Shown here in pieces: positions 1 through 12,300 of a stretch of DNA of 64,000 nucleotides. Location of the stretch: NCBI GenBank assembly GCA_012861695.1, contig JAAOOA010000189.1:108501-172500 (forward strand), read 5' to 3'. The notes below the pieces were generated by a model. That model was not told the origin of the DNA and did no database searches. It worked only from the letters and a program-made list of their open reading frames with translations. Position 1 is the stretch's first letter. Every line of letters begins with the position of its first letter. This DNA is from Trematomus loennbergii (lineage: Eukaryota > Chordata > Actinopteri > Perciformes > Nototheniidae). A program made the translations under genes and the position numbers.

Positions 1-226
1 TATGATTTAGGTTTTGTTTATGCATAGGGTAGATTCTTTTAATTACATTTCCTTTTTTGTTTTGTGTATTTTATACATTTTGGATTTGCTTGGCGAGCTA
101 TTTTTAGAACATGCCCGCGGGCGACTCACGTTGCCCCTGCGGGCGACCAAGTGCCCGCGGGCACCGTGTTGGCTACCCCTGGCCTAAGAGTTTGGAATGG
201 GATGTCCTGAAAGCTCCTGTAGGTGT

Positions 227-266
227 AATCAGAATCAGAATCAGAATCAGAATCAGAATCAGAATC
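227..266. repeat. (AGAATC)n microsatellite at a retroposon tail
   Basis: About six copies of a hexamer run directly into a stretch reading ctttattagtcccacagag. This is the usual look of the 3' tail of fish LINE or SINE copies lying in antisense. The family is not identified. The surrounding stretch 1-1730 has no gene I can support: several short ORFs overlap on both strands, none resembling a known protein. Confidence 0.6.
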
Positions 267-1732
267 CCTTTATTAGTCCCACAGAGGATACATGTACATT
301 GTTACAGCAGAAAGAGCCAGAGACAGCTTCATGTTACCTAGAGCATGCAGACAACAAAGTATTAAAGATTAAACAAATAAATGATAATAGGTGTTATAGT
401 CTGTGTTGTTGTGTGGGGGGTCTACTAGGGGTCGTGGTGGTTATATAGTCTGACCGCTGCAGGAAGGAAGGACCTGCGGTATCTCTCTAATGTGTAGGTG
501 GTCCAATACTTTTGTCTATATTGTGTATAATTGAGTATCATCCGCATAACAATGAAAATGTCCCGAGTGATTCCTTATTGCCTAAGGAAGCGTATATAAT
601 GTGAACACAATAGGTCCAAGCTCTGAGCCCTTATGCTTTGCTGCGGCAGAACTGGCTGGATCAAATCAAACAGAACTCTAAACTCATTTTCAGCTCTGCA
701 CACAATCTGCAATTCAACTCTGCACTTTCTAAAACACTGCACACGGTTCTCTGAGTAACACACAGAGATCTGACATATTCACCTGTCAGCCATTTTCAAC
801 ACACTGCCATTAAACATGCTACACATATGAGCCAATGAACAGATACACATGCCACCTGTCCGTTAACGCCTGACTGCTTTACTGCTGACTCATCAATCAG
901 GATATAAGTACAAAAATTGATATTTATTTTATGAATGTGTTTTTTTATTACAGAGCTGAGAAAATAATATTTAGTCTTAAAGTTACGTGAAAAAAAAATA
1001 TTATATCCTGTAGGATTATGAAATAAACAAGAAAGAAAAGAAGATTTAAGTTGTTAATTCATGAGAAAAGCACTCAGGTAGAAAGTCAGAAACATTTAAA
1101 AATATTTGTTTAAAATGTCGTTTAAATAAAATGTCCAAAGAAAGTATTCAGAGTAATTCTTATTACAGTTTTATAATTGTTTTATATATTTCACAAATGA
1201 CCTGCTTTGACTGCAGCTTGAGACACTTCTGGATGCAGTCTGAAAGCATCCTTTTTTAACTTTAAACATGATCTTTAATAATGTTTAGTTTAACTCTGAG
1301 AGGTGGACTGGCTGGACTCCTCACTGGGACTCTGGTTCTGGACCAGCTTGCAGGGTCCAGGAGTTCTTGGAGAGAAGGAGCGCTTCCTGCCGCAGGACTC
1401 GGGGGATGGGAGTTCCTGAACATGGAGAAACAGCTTCAGTTTTTATGCTCCAAATATCTGGAACAAAGTCACAGAAAGAATGTGTCTGCAGCTCAGAGAG
1501 TCCTGCTGGGAACCCACACATGTTGAGGAGCCCAAAGTGTGATGAGAGAAATGTACAGTACGGGTCCCCAGCACATAGAAGCTGCCGGATGCTAACCTGC
1601 ATATGTTGGGAGAGCTTTACAGACCAGGAGAGGAACTAAGTACATTTACTCAAGCACTGTACTTTTACATTACATGTCACTTGTTAGACGCTTTTATCCA
1701 AAGTGACTTACATACTCAATACCAGAGATGGA

Positions 1733-1945
1733 GTACTCGAGTCCTGGACTTGGACCCGAGTCGGACTCGAGTGCCGATTTTCGGGACTCGTGACTCGTGA
1801 CTCGACTCGGACTCGCGCACTGATTGACGCGACTCGGACTTGGACTCGTGAATTCTCGCGCACGATGACTTGGACTCGGACTCGTGAATTATCGCGTACC
1901 CTGACTTGGACGCTGACTTGGACTCGGACTCGTGAATTGGTGACT
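1733..1945. repeat. Degenerate GACTCG-rich minisatellite
   Basis: Irregular repeats built on gactcg and gacttggactcg fill this stretch. They leave all frames open and produce long spurious Arg/Ser/Thr-rich ORFs on both strands. A related gactcg-rich theme recurs inside the hAT element near 61.2 kb. Confidence 0.7.
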
Positions 1946-1961
1946 TGACTACAACACTGCT

Positions 1962-2104
1962 CAATACTGTGGTCAATCCCCACAGGAGCAATTTGGGGTG
2001 AAGTGTCTCAGGGACACAACGACATGCTGACTGCAGTGGGGTTTGAACCTGTGCTCCCTTGATCCCAACACCAAGGCTCTATCCACTGCGCCACACGCCT
2101 GCAC
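1962..2104 (-). mobile_element. tRNA-derived SINE
   Basis: On the minus strand the sequence has a tRNA-like head with an A-box-like segment (tggcgcagtgg) and a B-box-like segment (ggttcaaaccc) about 35 bases later. A conserved body containing gtcgttgtgtccctg and cacttcacccc follows. The same head and body recur at 23.2 kb. The arrangement is that of a pol III-transcribed tRNA-derived SINE. It is too degenerate to fold as a functional tRNA. Confidence 0.7.
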
Positions 2105-2520
2105 ACTTAGGTACAATGTTGAGGTACTTGTACCTTTCCTGAGTATTTCCATTTTATGCTACTTTGTACTTCTACTCCACTACAGTTCCGAGGTACATGG
2201 TGTACTTTTACTCCACTACATGTATTTAATACCTGATATGATCAATAATTATAAAACTTATCTTAAACTTATATTATTCTGAAATGGACCAATCTGCACA
2301 ATGACTACTTTTGGTACATTAACTATATTTTGATGCTAATACTTTTCTACTTGTATTGAGTAACATTTGAATGCAGGCCTTTTACTGTAACAGAGTATTC
2401 CTACACTCTTGTACTTCTACTTTTACTCAAGTACAAGATCTGAGTACTTCTACTTTTACTCAAGTACCAGATCTGAGTACTTCTACTTTTACTGAAGTAT
2501 ATTTTGATGATAATCCTGTA
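2105..2520 (+). mobile_element. Dispersed fish element with 'tactcaagta' repeats
   Basis: This AT-rich noncoding repeat contains cattttatgctactttgtac, a segment near ctgaaatggaccaatctgcac, and a terminal zone with repeated acttctacttttactcaagta. An inverted copy with the same landmarks lies at about 48.09-49.14 kb, where the terminal zone has expanded into a minisatellite. No coding capacity is visible. The family name is not assigned. Confidence 0.6.
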
Positions 2521-2744
2521 ACGGACTGGTTATAATGTTGATGTTTTCATGTGTTTTATTCTTCAGAGTTTATTTACATTTTACAGAGTGTCAGTGAACG
2601 CGTCACTGTTTTGATCGACAGTTCTTGTGAAGAGAAACAGCCAAAATGATGAAGAGAGAAAAACAAGAGTGTTGTTTTCCTCTGAGGACATGCTCCATGA
2701 AAGAGTTTCATATCTGGATGAATGGAGGATATTCAGTACTCACA

Positions 2745-2788
2745 GGTCTTCTGGATCTTGGCTCTGATCGTCTCATCCTCTCTGATCC
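2745..2788 (-). other. Possible small orphan exon
   Basis: On the minus strand a good acceptor (ccctacag) and a consensus donor (gtgagt) bracket 44 bases that read as a charged peptide (IREDETIRAKIQKT). I do not recognise it. It could be a downstream exon of the NLR gene or chance. The rest of 2520-3222 shows nothing I can support. Confidence 0.2.
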
Positions 2789-3222
2789 TGTAGGGATGAA
2801 CACAATCCAACAGTTATGGATCCAGTTTAAAATAAGTGTTTGTTCTTTGAGTCAGCTTCAGAGTCCTGACTGATCTCATGCTTTACATCCCATCATATCT
2901 TCTCTGCAAACACTACGACTGACTGCCACAGCTCTCAGCTGCATTACAGGAAGTAACAGTCATTAGTCAAGGAGCTAAAAACATCCCATCAAAAACAGAC
3001 TACCTTTTCCACTCTTCTGTCAAATCCCATATGTCTGGTGGAAAGTTGATTACTTACTAAATGTGGCTTTGCATTTTCAGCTGGCCTTCTATAGTTGATG
3101 GAAGAATGAAAGAGCCTGCAGTCAGTGGGTAACATCACTGATATGTTGTGATTCCCCAGTGAGAGAAACACCTCCCTGTGTTTCATACAATACTGCTGAA
3201 CCAGCAGAGACCCCTTACTGAC

Positions 3223-3393
3223 CTGAGGGTCTCCAGTCTGCAGTCTGGTCTCTCCAGAAGATCTCTCAGCAGCTCCACATCTGAATCCTGCAGATCGTTG
3301 AGACTCAGGTCCAGCTCTCTCAGATGGATGTTGGACTTCAGAGCTGAGGCCAGAGCAGAACAGCTGATCTCTGACATCCTGCAGCGCCTCAGA
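3223..3393 (-). CDS. NLR LRR exon (fourth of four)
   Basis: This 171-bp exon encodes 57 residues forming two leucine-rich repeats ([17 protein letters not shown], then [20 protein letters not shown]). It has acceptor ttattcag and donor gtcagt on the minus strand. It is a tandem duplicate of 4170-4340: the intron after it (3394-4169) matches the intron after 4340 along its whole length. Confidence 0.8.
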
Positions 3394-6300
3394 CTGAATA
3401 AAGAAAACATGAAGAGGATACAAATCTGTTTATAATCAACAACAACAATTATACTCACTTACTTACTTTAATAATATCATTGTGTGATTCTTATTTGCTA
3501 ATGTTTATCTATATTTACTACTTCTCACTCTTCTTAGCTAAGCTTGGGGAAAGTCCTTATGAAGAAGATGTGTTGCAGTGTTGTTAGTGACTCTCTATGT
3601 GCACCAACAGTATGACCTTCACCTCAGGGGAACTGAGAACTTCCTGATACGGCCTCCCTAACTCCCGAACTCCCAGAATGCTCCTTCATCATCACCAAGC
3701 TTCACCCCTCCCTTTCTCCTCTCTCTGTGTTTGAATATGCAACCCAAACTCTACTCTTCCTCTTCCTCTCTGCAGACTGTATGCTCTCTGTGTGACTGAC
3801 TGAACTTTCTTCAAGAAATAAAACACCACAAAGACAGCTGAATGCTTTGATTCTCTCTCCACATTTGATCAATAAATTCCCACCACAATTTTAAACTAAA
3901 ATCCCTTCAGATGACCTTTATTCAGACGTTATCGTTTACTAAATATTAAATACATGGATTTACTTTTTACAACTAACATCTATTTCAGTTACTTTAAGAA
4001 ACAGTCAACATGTATGTCTGCAGTTCTTACTTCTTACTCTTAAAATGAAATATGAATATAAGGACATTTACAACTTTATGGCTGTAAGTTATTAATGAAT
4101 ATAAATGAGGTTCAATTACAAAGTGAACATGTGAGATCTCCAGCAGTAACAGAGAGTCAGTGAACTGACCTGAGAGTCTCCAGTCTGCAGTCTGGACTCT
4201 CCAGAAGATCTCTCAGCAGCTCCACTCCTGAATCCTGCAGAGCGTTGTCACTCAGGTCCAGATCTCTCAGATGGATGTTGGACTTCAGAGCTGAGGCCAG
4301 AGCAGAACAGCTGATCTCTGACAAACCGCAGCTCCTCAGACTGAATAAAGAAAACATGATGAGGATACAAATCTGTTTATAATCCAATCAGATGTTACTC
4401 AACAACAACAACAATTATACTCACTTACTACTTTAATAATATCATTGTGTGATTCTTATTTGCTAATGTTTATCTATATTTACTACTTCTCACTCTTCTT
4501 AGCTAAGCTTGGGGAAAGTCCTTATGAAGAAGATGTGTTGCAGTGTTGTTAGTGACTCTCTATGTGCACCAACAGTATGACCTTCACCTCAGGTGAACTG
4601 AGAACTTCCTGATACGGCCTCCCTAACTCCCGAACTCCCAGAATGTTCCTTCATCATCACCAAGCTTCCCCCCTCCCTTTCTCCTCTCTCGAGCCTCATC
4701 TCAATACCCCTCCTCGACTCCTCCTTTCCCTCACTCGCGTCCCTTCCTTGCGTCTTAGCTCCGCCTCCGTAAGATGCGAGCGAGAGACAGGAGGAGGAGA
4801 CGCGAGGACAGAGCAGTCCTCAGGTATTAATTGGGATGTCCTCCTTCACTCAAACGTCACTCTTAAACGACGTCTGTTAATGATGACATGTGCACAGCTG
4901 TATCCCCTCTCATCGGGCTTAACTGAATAACCTTTAGAACCGGCCCATTTGTTGTTAAATATTTATTTAAATGATGAATCTTTCTCTTGTTAGTCAAGGA
5001 ATTCAATGTATGATGGTTGGTCCTGCTTTTGTGTTACGTTTTGGTGTCAAATGTACATTTCAATAAAATTATAATTATAGTAATGTGAAAGCCTTTACTC
5101 TGAACATGTGTGTCCTGTAGATCCCCACATTCAGGACTGTGCATTTAAAATAATTTAACTACTCAATATTTTAACACAAAACAAATAATTGTTATTTATC
5201 AAGATCTAGCCATTCATGAAATAGCTTTCTTAATAGCTATGTTTTAGTGACGTTCAAGATCATTAAACATGACTTCAATTGTTAGTATAACCTTAAGAAA
5301 TGAATTGCACATGATAATTCCCACGGAGCTGTGAGCACTTAGACATTTATGTGACGCTTTTCCACTCATTCTTCCAGTTCTCCGTTTTCCTCTCTTGAAA
5401 TCGACCAGCTGTGAAGGTGGGGGCGGGGCTTTTATACGCGAGTAGTGAAAACACTTCCGCGTAGTCTGCTCTCGTGTATCCTCCCTTTCGTCTCCTCCCC
5501 ACCACTCCCATGGATGTATAATAAGAACTGGATACAGCGTGGGAGGCAGGGCCTCATTCATTCCTATGAGAGTTGCTCATTCGCGCATGATGATAAAATG
5601 GCCCAACTTTTGAGAGAGCGAAACGTCACAGATTACCCGGCATGCCTGAGAAGTACCCGTATGTGCGCTCATAGCGCATGCGCAACTTTAACCATGGTTG
5701 CGGTCGAATAGTCCATTTAGCTTAGGAACCTTCCTAACGGAGTGAAATGACCCGGAAGTCCCTCAGTGGCAGCCATGATAAGTGCCGTTCTAATTCTCTA
5801 AATTAAAAGGAAAGGAGGTTTCAAACTTCCTTTATAACCTCCTTAGCTTAGGAACCACTGGACCTCCCTAACCGAAAGGAGAGGAGAAAATGCTGCCCCA
5901 CAATGCCTTGCTGCCGCGGCATTTGCCGTCACACAACAGTCGGCCGTTCACGGAAACAATCGATTATGAACGAGAAATGATATCATGAAAGTTACGGTTC
6001 AAAACGTATGTGGTAAGTTGCCAAAGTGCTTTGTTTTGAACGTTCATCAGTATTATAATCAAAAAGAGAAATATGAACGTTAGTTTTTACTGAAATGATC
6101 AAATAAAGTCAACATTTCACAGTCTTTACTGAGCTGTGTGGGGTTTGTTCAACTTTTAAAAGATGTTTGAATGGTGATATACACAGTGATAGATGTTAAG
6201 GACTAACGTTTATAATAAATACATTTGTATTGCTTTTAAGATCTTTTCATAGTTCATACAATCATACGTATTGGGATCATTTGTATTAATGTGGACCGGA

Positions 6301-9300
6301 GGGAGAGGGTGACGAGCATACTGTAAGTTTCACTTTCCTTTTTTATTTCAATTCCAACTTTGGTCATGAAGAATATGTTTCTCTGTTGTCCCCGTTCATA
6401 AAGCATAAAACAACAGCATCAGAGCACGGTGCAGAGTCTCTAGATGAGTTTACAGTAGTCCCTCATTCTTATTAAACATCCATGTTGTAGTCCGCTGTAT
6501 AGAAAACTGTAGTTTCCATAGTTTCCCCACCGCAGCAGGCGCACATTTATGACCTCTGCTGGCGCATCATAAACACGTCGGATAGTGAAAGTGCAGTCGG
6601 ATTCTCTAAAGTACCGCAGTCTCTTCTCCTAAATCCTTTTGAATTCTCCTATCCACTATCCCTTAATCCCATGACGTTTCACTCCGAGGTCAAGGAATAG
6701 ACGATAGGGTTAGAATTTAGGAGCTGTTTTTTTGGAGTATTCGATGCCCGCCAAAATCCTCGTTCACATCAAGCACGTCAATTTGCGTACACGTAACAGC
6801 ACCGCACGTTCATGACAGCATGGTAATGTTTGTTATTATGATAGATTTGATATTAACGAGGCGGCAGTTAGCAGCTAGCGGTTAGCAGCTAGCGGTTAGC
6901 AGCTAGCGGTTAGCAGCTAGCGGTTAGCAGCTAGCGGTTAGCTAGTAATTATGCTAATTTACACATCAATCGTTATGTACTTTTATATTACGCTGTAACA
7001 GGATCTAGTGATATCCAAGCAACAGAGCTTCATTTAGCATGAAAGAATTATTGCACCGTATATATATGTATATATATATATACATATGTATATACATATA
7101 TATACATATACATACATATATATACATATATATATATACATATATATATATGTATATATATAATATATATATATACATATGTATATACATATGTATATAT
7201 ATGTATATATATACATATATATATACACAGTGCAATAAGCTTCTTAGTGCAATAAGAAGCTCCAGGGACGTTAATCTATGTCGGTAATATTAACTTTATT
7301 TAATACAACATTTACGGTACAAGATTTATTCATACAGCCCATGTAGTATAATATTTTACAAATGATGAATTACAGCAAACATGTGCAATATATCCATTAT
7401 TACAGCTCCGTGGGCTGGCAGTAAGGCGATATGGGTCCGTTCTTATTGTGCATCCATGGGTAAAGATAAACGCATGTAGTGCTGAACACGTAACATGAAC
7501 GTGCCGGGCGGCGCGGTCCCGTGGGTTAGATGCGCGTTCATAATGCAGAGGAAAATAACTCTCAGAATAACGTTATTAGCACCTTTTTACAACTTGAGGA
7601 ACGAATGTTTTTAATAAGGGCTATACAAGTGTTCATACTGGGTAGTTTATTTAGTTTAAAAAAAATTATCCAACGATTTACAGACCACTCTTTCCCCATG
7701 TAAGTCAATGGGAAAAAGTGTTTCCAGGCCTGGCAACCAAAAGGAAGTGTAGTACCGCCGTTTGGCCAGCACGAATATTTTCATCTGAGTCCGGCGCACT
7801 TCCTGGGGGCTTGACCCCTCCTCCCTCACCCCTCAACAAAACGTCCTTCAAAATGGCGTGTCTTGATCGATTTCGGGGTCAAGTCCCGGAGGAGGGGAAG
7901 AGAGGAGTCGAGGAGGGGTATTGAGACGAGGCTTCTGTGTTTAAATATGCAACTCAAACTCTACTCTTCGTCTTTCTCTCTGCAGACTGTATGCTCTCTG
8001 TGTGACTGACTGAACTTTCTTCAAGAAATAAAATACCACAAAGACAGCTGAATGCTTTGATTCTCTCTCCACATTTGATGAATAAATTCCCACCACAATT
8101 TAAAACTAAAATGACTTCAGATGACCTTTATTCAGACATTAACGTATACTAAATATGAAATACATAGATTTACTTTTCACAACTAACATCTATTACAGTT
8201 ACTTTAAGAAACACTCAACATGTATGTCTGCAGTTCTTACTTCTTACTCTTAAAAATGAAATATGAATAAAAGGACATTTACAACTTTTTGGCTGTAAGT
8301 TATTAATGAATATAAATGAGGTTCAATTACAAAGTGAACATGTGAGATCTCCAGCAGTAACAGAGAGTCAGTGAACTGACCTGAGAGTCTCCAGTCTGCA
8401 GTCTGGACTCTCCAGAAGATCTCTCAGCAGCTTCTCTCCTGAATCCTGCAGAGCGTTCTGACTCAGGTCCAGATCTCTCAGATGGATGTTGGACTTCAGA
8501 GCTGAGATCAGAGCAGAACAGCTGATCTCTGACATCCTGCAGCTCCTCAGTCTGAATAAAGAAAACATGATGTCACTTTAGAAAACAATGATCCTGTTTG
8601 AAATAACTCCAGGTTTAATAATCTGTTCAGAGTGAAACAGGGTTTTAATGTCAGAGATGATGCAGAAACAATCCACTGATAATCTGGAACTTTAACTTTG
8701 ATCAGATGTTGAACAACTCCTTCATCTCCCTCACAGCTCATCAGTACTGACAGCATCTCCACTGACTCATGGAGCACAGAGTGAGTCTGTGGAAGCTCAA
8801 ACACTCTCCCTCACACATTCACCTTCTCTCTGTTACTCTGATCAATATTCAGTCATTAGCAAAAAGTAACAAAAAAAATATCATTGTATTTGTTCAAATT
8901 CAGAAAAACACAAACAGATCAATATGAACTGCAGTCAGTGAACTGACCTGAGAGCCTCCAGTCTGCAGTTTGGACTCTTTAGTCCAGAATCAGCAGCTCC
9001 ACTCTGAATCATCAGAGGGTTCCTACTCAGGTCCAGATCTCTCAGATGAGAGGGGTCAGACTTCAGAGCTGAGGCCATGACTTCACAGACAGTCACTGAG
9101 AGTCCATAGTCATTAAGTCTATAATAAACATATATTACAACATGAGTTAAAAAAGAGGAAACATTATATTAACATCAAGCATTTGATGAAAAATATTTGA
9201 CATGTTCTGATAGACCTTTGCTGTTAGTCCATTTAATATAATATATAATAATATATATAATAGAGTGTAATGAGTTGTCAGTGTGATCTGATCACATGTA

Positions 9301-12300
9301 TGTGCTCCTGCTGTCACTGACTGTTACCAAAAGAAACAGAAATTAAATGAATCACTTGACAATATTAGAGATGTACATATTTAAATGTTAGTTAATATGT
9401 GGATGTGAATGATGGATGAAGGATGTTTTGCTTCTCTGAGCATCTGAACATTTATTACGCACACAAACACAATTAACAAACCAATAAAGTTTCAATATGT
9501 TCAACTTGATACCATCAGATGTTCCCAGTATATCAGCATTAAGACATAACTCTGTTATTGGTGGGAAATGATATAGATCTGATTTTAAACTCTAACACAT
9601 TGTGATAAAAACGTGTTTAATGATAAAGAAACTACTAGAAAGTAATAATAACATGTTTCTCTGATAACTGTAAGTCCTGCTGTGTGGTGTGATCACATGT
9701 GAGAAACCTCTAAAGTCCTTCATGTGTTTGACATGTCGCCTCCATCACTCAATATGAAGAGAGGAACGCTTCAGTTTAACTATTATTATAAATAAATAGA
9801 AGAACAGTGTTGGTTTTATTTTGCTCTCAGTATTTAAACTGCAGAAATGTTATTGTTTATTTGAATAATTAAACTCCTGATCCACATTAGTTTATAAAGT
9901 TAATCACATCTGGACTTACTTGAACTTCCTGCAGTTCCTCACAGCTGGCATCAGTCTCCGTTGTCCCTCGTGATGTGTTGTACTGATCCAGGTCCAACTC
10001 ATCCAGAACCTCCTCTGACATCTGCAGCATGTAGGCCAGAGCAGAGCAGTGGATCTCAGAGAGTTCCTTCTGATCTGTTCTCTGACTTCAGGAACTCTGT
10101 GATCTCCTGATGTACTGAGTGGTCCTTCATCTCTGTCAGACAGTGGAAGATGTTGATCATCCTGTCAGGAGAAGAAGCACTGCTCATCTCTTCAGGTTGC
10201 TGATGGCTCTCTGGATGGTTTCTGGTCTGTTGTCTGTGCGACCCAGCAGGCCTCCTAACAGTCTTGGTTGGACTCCAGAGAGAGGCCGTGGAGAAAGCGG
10301 ACAAACAGGTCCAGGTGGCCATTTTCACTTCTGAGGGATTTCTCCATGGCTCCCTTCAGGAAGACAGGCAGGGATGGGTAATCCTGATCTCTGCTGTTGT
10401 TATATTCTCTGCAGGAAGTCCTTCAGGGATTGGTCATCATCATCACTCATATCACTGTCTTCTTCCCAGTCTCCCTGCAGGAAGTCCTCAATACCTCTGT
10501 GTTCTGTTGGTGTAACAGTGCAACATGTAGACTGCAGCCAGAAACTCCTGAATGCTCAGATGAACAAAGCAGTAGACTGTTTTCTTGAAGATCACTCTCT
10601 CTCTTTTGAAGATCTGTGTACAAACTCCTGAGTGCACCAAGGCCTCGGTGACACAAGACCACAGCGCTGCAGGTCTTCTTGGTAGAACATGATGTCTCCT
10701 TTCTCCAGATGTTCAAACGCCAGCCTCCCCAGCTTCAGAAGAACTCCCTGTCAGCCTCCGTCAGCTGCTGTGGACTCGTCTCATGTCCCTCTTCATACTT
10801 CTGCTTCTTCCTCTTGGTCTGGACCAGCAGGAAGTGTGAGTACATGTCAGTGAGGGTCTGGGGCAGCTCTCCTCTCTGGTCTGTAGTCAACATGTGGTCC
10901 AGAACTGCAGCAGTGATCCAGCAGAAGACTGGGATCAGACACATGATGTGGAGGCTCCTGGAGCTCTTGATGTGAGAGATGATTCTGCTGGACAGGTCTT
11001 CATCACTCCATCTCCTCCTGAAGTACTCCTCCTTCTGGGCGTCAGTGAAGCCTCGTACTTCTGTTACCCTGTCCACACACTCAGGAGGGATCTGATTGGC
11101 CGCTGCAGGTCTGGAAGTTATCCAGACGAGAGCCGAGGGAAGCAGCTTCCCCCTGATGAGGTTTGTCAGCAGCACGTTGACTGAGGACTGCTGTGAGACA
11201 TCAGACACAACCTCATTGTTTCTGAAGTCCAGAGAAAGTCTGCTTTCATCCAGGCCGTCAAAGATGAGCAGCACTTTGCAGACAGCCAGCTGCTCTGCTG
11301 TGACCTTCTGTAAGGTTGGATGGAAAACATGGAGCAGCCTGAGAAGACTGTACTGCTCACCTTTGATCAGGTTCAGCTCCCTGAAGGAGAGCGGGATCAC
11401 CAGACTGACATCTTGGTTTCCCAAACCCTCGGCCCAGTCCAGAGTGAACTTCTGCACTGAGAAGGTTTTTCCAACTCCAGCGACTCCGTTGGTCAGGACC
11501 GCTCTGATGAGAGTCTGTTGGTCAGGTAAGGCTTTAAAGATGTCCTGGCACTTGATTGGAGTGTCATGGAGGGGCTTCTTCTTGGAAGCTGTCTCCAGCT
11601 GCCTCACCTCATGTTGGGTATTAACCTCTTCACTCTGGCCTTGTGTGATGTAGAGCTCAGTGAAGATCCTGTTGAGGAGGGTTTCACTTTGATCAGTTCC
11701 TTCAGTCACACGTTCACATCTCCTCCTCAGACTGAGCCTATGTTCATCTAAAACCTCCTGCAGACCACTATCTGCTGGAAGAGAAGGAAACGTGAGAGAA
11801 TGAGGGAAATGCTCTGAGAATCTAATTATAACAATAAACAACAAAAAACAGACTGAGTTTAAATGTTTTATAAACAGCTTACTGTCTATGCTCTACAACA
11901 GTATACCTGTTCAAAAACAAATGAACCAGGAAGAGGAATAAGACGCTGCATGAGTTCGGCCTCTTACCTCGTACAGAGCTGGTCTGACTGGCTGTCTGCA
12001 GTCCAGCTCTGGTTCTGGATCTTTTCCCACACTGGGGACAGGAGGGGTCTCCTGATGGAGGTCTCTGCTCCCAGTATGAGGTGATGCACTGTCTGCAGAA
12101 CCAGTGTCCACAGCTGGTAGAGACTGGATCCTTCAGGACGTCCTGACACAGAGCACAGCTGGACAACTGCTGCTCCTCCACAGGAACACCACTCTTCCTC
12201 TTCCCTCTGTGGAGATGAACACATCCTTTACAGCACTTCACATTAGTGGAGCTGATTCTCACCAATGGGCAGAGCGTCACAAACGTCTCTCTCAAGATGA

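Larger units (their letters stand above)
4692..7933. mobile_element. 3.2-kb nonautonomous TIR element in an NLR intron
   Basis: The ends are inverted repeats of about 32 bp with one mismatch: left begins AGCCTCATCTCAATACC, and the right end in reverse complement begins AGCCTCGTCTCAATACC. The paralogous intron at about 3721 lacks the element and gives the empty site ctcctctctctgtgtttg, which fixes the insertion point within 2-3 bases (a TC or TCT duplication). The interior has no long coding ORF. It contains several smaller dispersed repeats, a 14-bp tandem repeat and a (TA)-rich palindromic block. The superfamily is not assigned; a 2-3 bp duplication would fit PIF/Harbinger-like elements. Confidence 0.7.

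Noticed and set aside
1281..1639. Overlapping ORFs of 81-93 codons on both strands
   Set aside because: No recognisable domain, no splice context and no homology I can recall. Possibly an old repeat.
2040..2104. A tRNA gene
   Set aside because: A- and B-box-like motifs are present, but the cloverleaf arms are not maintained and the sequence continues into a SINE body.
7005..7287. Tyr/Ile-rich ORFs on both strands
   Set aside because: Translation of TA/TATACA low-complexity DNA.
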